This document shows positions 61,992-64,000 of a stretch of DNA of 64,000 nt, piece after piece. The stretch spans positions 310,001 to 374,000 of the forward strand of contig CAJMPR010000001.1 in assembly GCA_905215345.1 (NCBI GenBank), given 5' to 3'. Both the position numbers and the translations under genes were made by a program. The DNA is from an uncultured bacterium. Lineage in GTDB: Bacteria > Bacteroidota > Bacteroidia > Bacteroidales > Bacteroidaceae. The notes below the pieces were generated by a model that was given only the letters and a program-made list of their open reading frames with translations, made no database searches and had not been told where the DNA came from. Within the stretch, counting starts at the first letter, position 1; every line of letters begins with the position of its first letter.

Positions 61992-63359
61992 ATGAAAGTA
62001 AAACCCGATTTAAGTTTTTGGAAGCTGTGGAACATTAGCTTTGGATTCTTCGGAGTACAAATTGCGTATGCATTACAGAGTGCAAATATCAGCCGTATCT
62101 TTTCCACATTAGGCGCAGATCCTCACAATCTAAGTTATTTCTGGATACTGCCACCGTTGGCAGGTATTATCGTACAACCCATTGTAGGAGCTGCCAGCGA
62201 TAAAACATGGACACGCTTCGGAAGGCGTATACCATATCTCTTCATAGGTTCACTGGTTGCAGTGCTTGTAATGTGCCTGTTACCCAACGCCGGAAGTTTC
62301 GGTATGGCAGTAAGTACAGCCATGATTTTCGGACTGGTATCTCTCATGTTTCTGGATACTTCCATTAATATGGCTATGCAACCGTTCAAAATGATGGTGG
62401 GCGATATGGTCAATGAGAAACAAAAAGGGCTGGCATATTCCATACAAAGTTTTCTATGTAATGCCGGTAGTTTAGTAGGCTATTTATTCCCCTTCATTTT
62501 TGCCTGGATAGGACTCAGCAATACAGCGCCACAAGGTGTTATTCCCGACTCCGTAATATATTCATTTTACATAGGAGCAGCTATTCTTATATTCTGTGTT
62601 ATCTATACTACTGTAAAGGTTAAGGAGATGCCCCCTGCTGAATATGCAGAGTATCATGGTATTACAAAAGAGCAGGAACATGAAAAGACCAACATGCTGA
62701 AGTTACTGGTCAAAGCTCCCAAAGCATTCTGGACCGTAGGACTCGTGCAATTCTTCTGCTGGTTTGCTTTTATGTTCATGTGGACTTATACCAATGGAAG
62801 TATTGCAGCGAATGTATTTGATGCACCGACCGTTGAACACCTCGTTAATGGGGTTAACAGAATCGTTCTCGATACCAAAAGCCTGCAATATCAGGAAGCT
62901 GCCAACTGGGTAGGTGTATTATTTGCAGTACAGGCAATCGGTTCGGTACTTTGGGCTATATGTATCCCTATGTTCAAAGATCGCCGGTTCATATATTCCC
63001 TAAGCCTTATACTGGGAGGTATCGGATTCATATCTACATATTTTGTACATAGCCAATATGTATTATTCATATCTTTTATACTCATAGGTTGCGCATGGGC
63101 TGCCATGCTGGCACTACCTTTCACTATTCTTACCAACGCTCTATCAGGCGGTCATATGGGCACTTATCTCGGGCTGTTCAACGGTACCATCTGTATACCG
63201 CAAATAGTGGCGGCAACATTGGGCGGAAGCATCCTTGGGTTGTTTACTCCGGAAGGTATGCTGCCTCCTGAAATCAATATGTTGATTATGGCAGGTGTGA
63301 TGTTGATTATCGGAGCTATTTGTGTATATTTAATCAAAGAAACTAAGGGAGAGAAATAA
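61992..63359 (+). CDS. SLC45/GPH-like MFS sugar transporter (maltose-type)
   Basis: 455 residues with 12 transmembrane helices. FWKLWNISFGFFGVQIAYAL at the start, and GAASDKTWTRFGRRIPYLFIG (motif A with RFGRR) at the helix 2-3 loop, match the SLC45/GPH-type maltose transporters found in Bacteroidetes alpha-glucan loci. Moves maltose or short maltodextrin across the inner membrane, probably with protons. Twenty-five bases after lacI and 41 before the GH65 gene, so one operon. Confidence 0.88.
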   Translation: MKVKPDLSFWKLWNISFGFFGVQIAYALQSANISRIFSTLGADPHNLSYFWILPPLAGIIVQPIVGAASDKTWTRFGRRIPYLFIGSLVAVLVMCLLPNAGSFGMAVSTAMIFGLVSLMFLDTSINMAMQPFKMMVGDMVNEKQKGLAYSIQSFLCNAGSLVGYLFPFIFAWIGLSNTAPQGVIPDSVIYSFYIGAAILIFCVIYTTVKVKEMPPAEYAEYHGITKEQEHEKTNMLKLLVKAPKAFWTVGLVQFFCWFAFMFMWTYTNGSIAANVFDAPTVEHLVNGVNRIVLDTKSLQYQEAANWVGVLFAVQAIGSVLWAICIPMFKDRRFIYSLSLILGGIGFISTYFVHSQYVLFISFILIGCAWAAMLALPFTILTNALSGGHMGTYLGLFNGTICIPQIVAATLGGSILGLFTPEGMLPPEINMLIMAGVMLIIGAICVYLIKETKGEK

Positions 63360-63400
63360 AATTGTTTATCTTTACGGCAATAACACTGAAATAAATTGCC

Positions 63401-64000
63401 ATGAAGAAATACCTCAAAACCGATGAGTGGAATATCATCGAAGATAGTTTTCATGCCGACCATTTACGGACATCGGAAAGTATATTCAGCCTCGGGAACG
63501 GGCGTTTCGGACAAAGAGGAAATTTTGAAGAATCCTACAGTAGTGACAGCTACCGTGGTTCGTTCATAGCCGGTATCACCTACCTTGACAGAACTCGTGT
63601 AGGCTGGTGGAAGAATGGCTTCCCGCAATTTTATACCCGTATCCCCAATGCGCCGGACTGGAGTTGTATCGGTCTACGTCTTGTTGATGAAGAACTGGAT
63701 TTAGCTCAATGGGACGTCAACAGTTTTAACCGACGTCTCGATATGAAAGCGGGTATCTCCTACCGGGATGTGGACGTCACCTCTCCCCGCGGACACAAGC
63801 TCCGTCTGCATGTGGAGCATATCACGGACATGGAACGCCCTAACCTTTGCCTCATCAAATATAGTGTTAGCTCGCTCAACTATACCGGTAAACTCTCTCT
63901 TGTACCTGTTTTAGACGGAAACGTAGTAGATGACACCGAACATCCGAAAGAAAAGATATGGAATATCTTACGTTCCGGTGCCACCAACGAATGTGCTTAT
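63401..64000 (+). CDS. GH65 disaccharide phosphorylase, N-terminal part (cut by window end)
   Basis: 200 codons are visible from ATG 63401, and the frame is open at the window end. The translation starts MKKYLKTDEWNIIEDSFH and continues through SIFSLGNGRFGQRGNFEE, which is the GH65 N-terminal super-beta-sandwich pattern. GH65 enzymes phosphorolyse maltose, trehalose or kojibiose to beta-glucose-1-phosphate and glucose. After a maltose-type transporter and LacI gene, maltose phosphorylase is the best guess. A beta-phosphoglucomutase would be expected just beyond the window. Confidence 0.9.
   Translation, partial: MKKYLKTDEWNIIEDSFHADHLRTSESIFSLGNGRFGQRGNFEESYSSDSYRGSFIAGITYLDRTRVGWWKNGFPQFYTRIPNAPDWSCIGLRLVDEELDLAQWDVNSFNRRLDMKAGISYRDVDVTSPRGHKLRLHVEHITDMERPNLCLIKYSVSSLNYTGKLSLVPVLDGNVVDDTEHPKEKIWNILRSGATNECAY

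Overview
The window looks like a chromosomal segment of a gut Bacteroides-type organism (order Bacteroidales). The evidence is a SusC/SusD pair, many Bacteroides-style lipoproteins and glycoside hydrolases (GH), promoters with the Bacteroidetes -7 box TAnnTTTG at the expected distance from starts, DUF4248 and DUF4286 proteins, and an HU-like protein with a glycine-rich tail. No species is assigned.

Region 1 (112-20709, all leftward) is a ten-gene glycan-degradation operon. In transcription order it encodes a large GH28-like beta-helix protein, a GH27, two DUF362 membrane proteins, a GH28, two GH97, a GH31, a GH36 and a six-hairpin glycosidase, and it ends in a clear intrinsic terminator at 41-78. 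GH27, GH36, GH97 and GH31 all contain alpha-galactosidases, and both GH97 proteins carry the residues of the retaining (alpha-galactosidase-type) branch. I infer a substrate rich in alpha-galactosyl or pectic linkages. No SusC/D pair or regulator for this operon is in view.

Region 2 (about 21000-34900) is mostly housekeeping: an OmpH/Skp-like lipoprotein, a small membrane protein, PepD with a coupled exo/endonuclease-fold protein, an MscS channel, a PAP2 phosphatase, an LtaS-like sulfatase-fold membrane enzyme, a transaldolase-like aldolase, a tandem ABC ATPase, and a DUF4286-ruvC-pullulanase operon.

Region 3 (about 35000-39850) is a small accessory patch. It starts at tRNA-Ala(GGC), followed by a decayed S24-type repressor, the HU-like protein, DUF4248, an AT-rich orphan that looks like a contractile-injection or polymorphic-toxin effector, an Fsr-like efflux pump, and several structured repeats.

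Region 4 (39850-51811) is core again: pheS, an MFS transporter coupled to nth, pgk, an OprP-like porin, a TPR protein, a leftward operon (nitroreductase, small membrane protein, DUF2520, KdsC, Maf) and a divergent FemAB/GNAT-like gene.

Region 5 (51818-64000) is a starch/maltodextrin utilization locus: leftward susC-susD-susE-susG, and divergently lacI, an SLC45-like MFS sugar transporter and a GH65 phosphorylase cut by the window end. Two near-identical palindromes in the 880-base divergent intergenic region are good candidate LacI operators. The logic appears to be surface binding and amylase cleavage (SusE/D/G), import (SusC), inner-membrane uptake (MFS) and phosphorolysis (GH65).

The intergenic DNA is unusually rich in structured repeats: a 250-280 base repeat that ends in the promoter of two unrelated genes, two 22-base-period tandem arrays that close with an inverted copy, three very long simple-sequence hairpins at gene ends, and a pair of related terminator hairpins.
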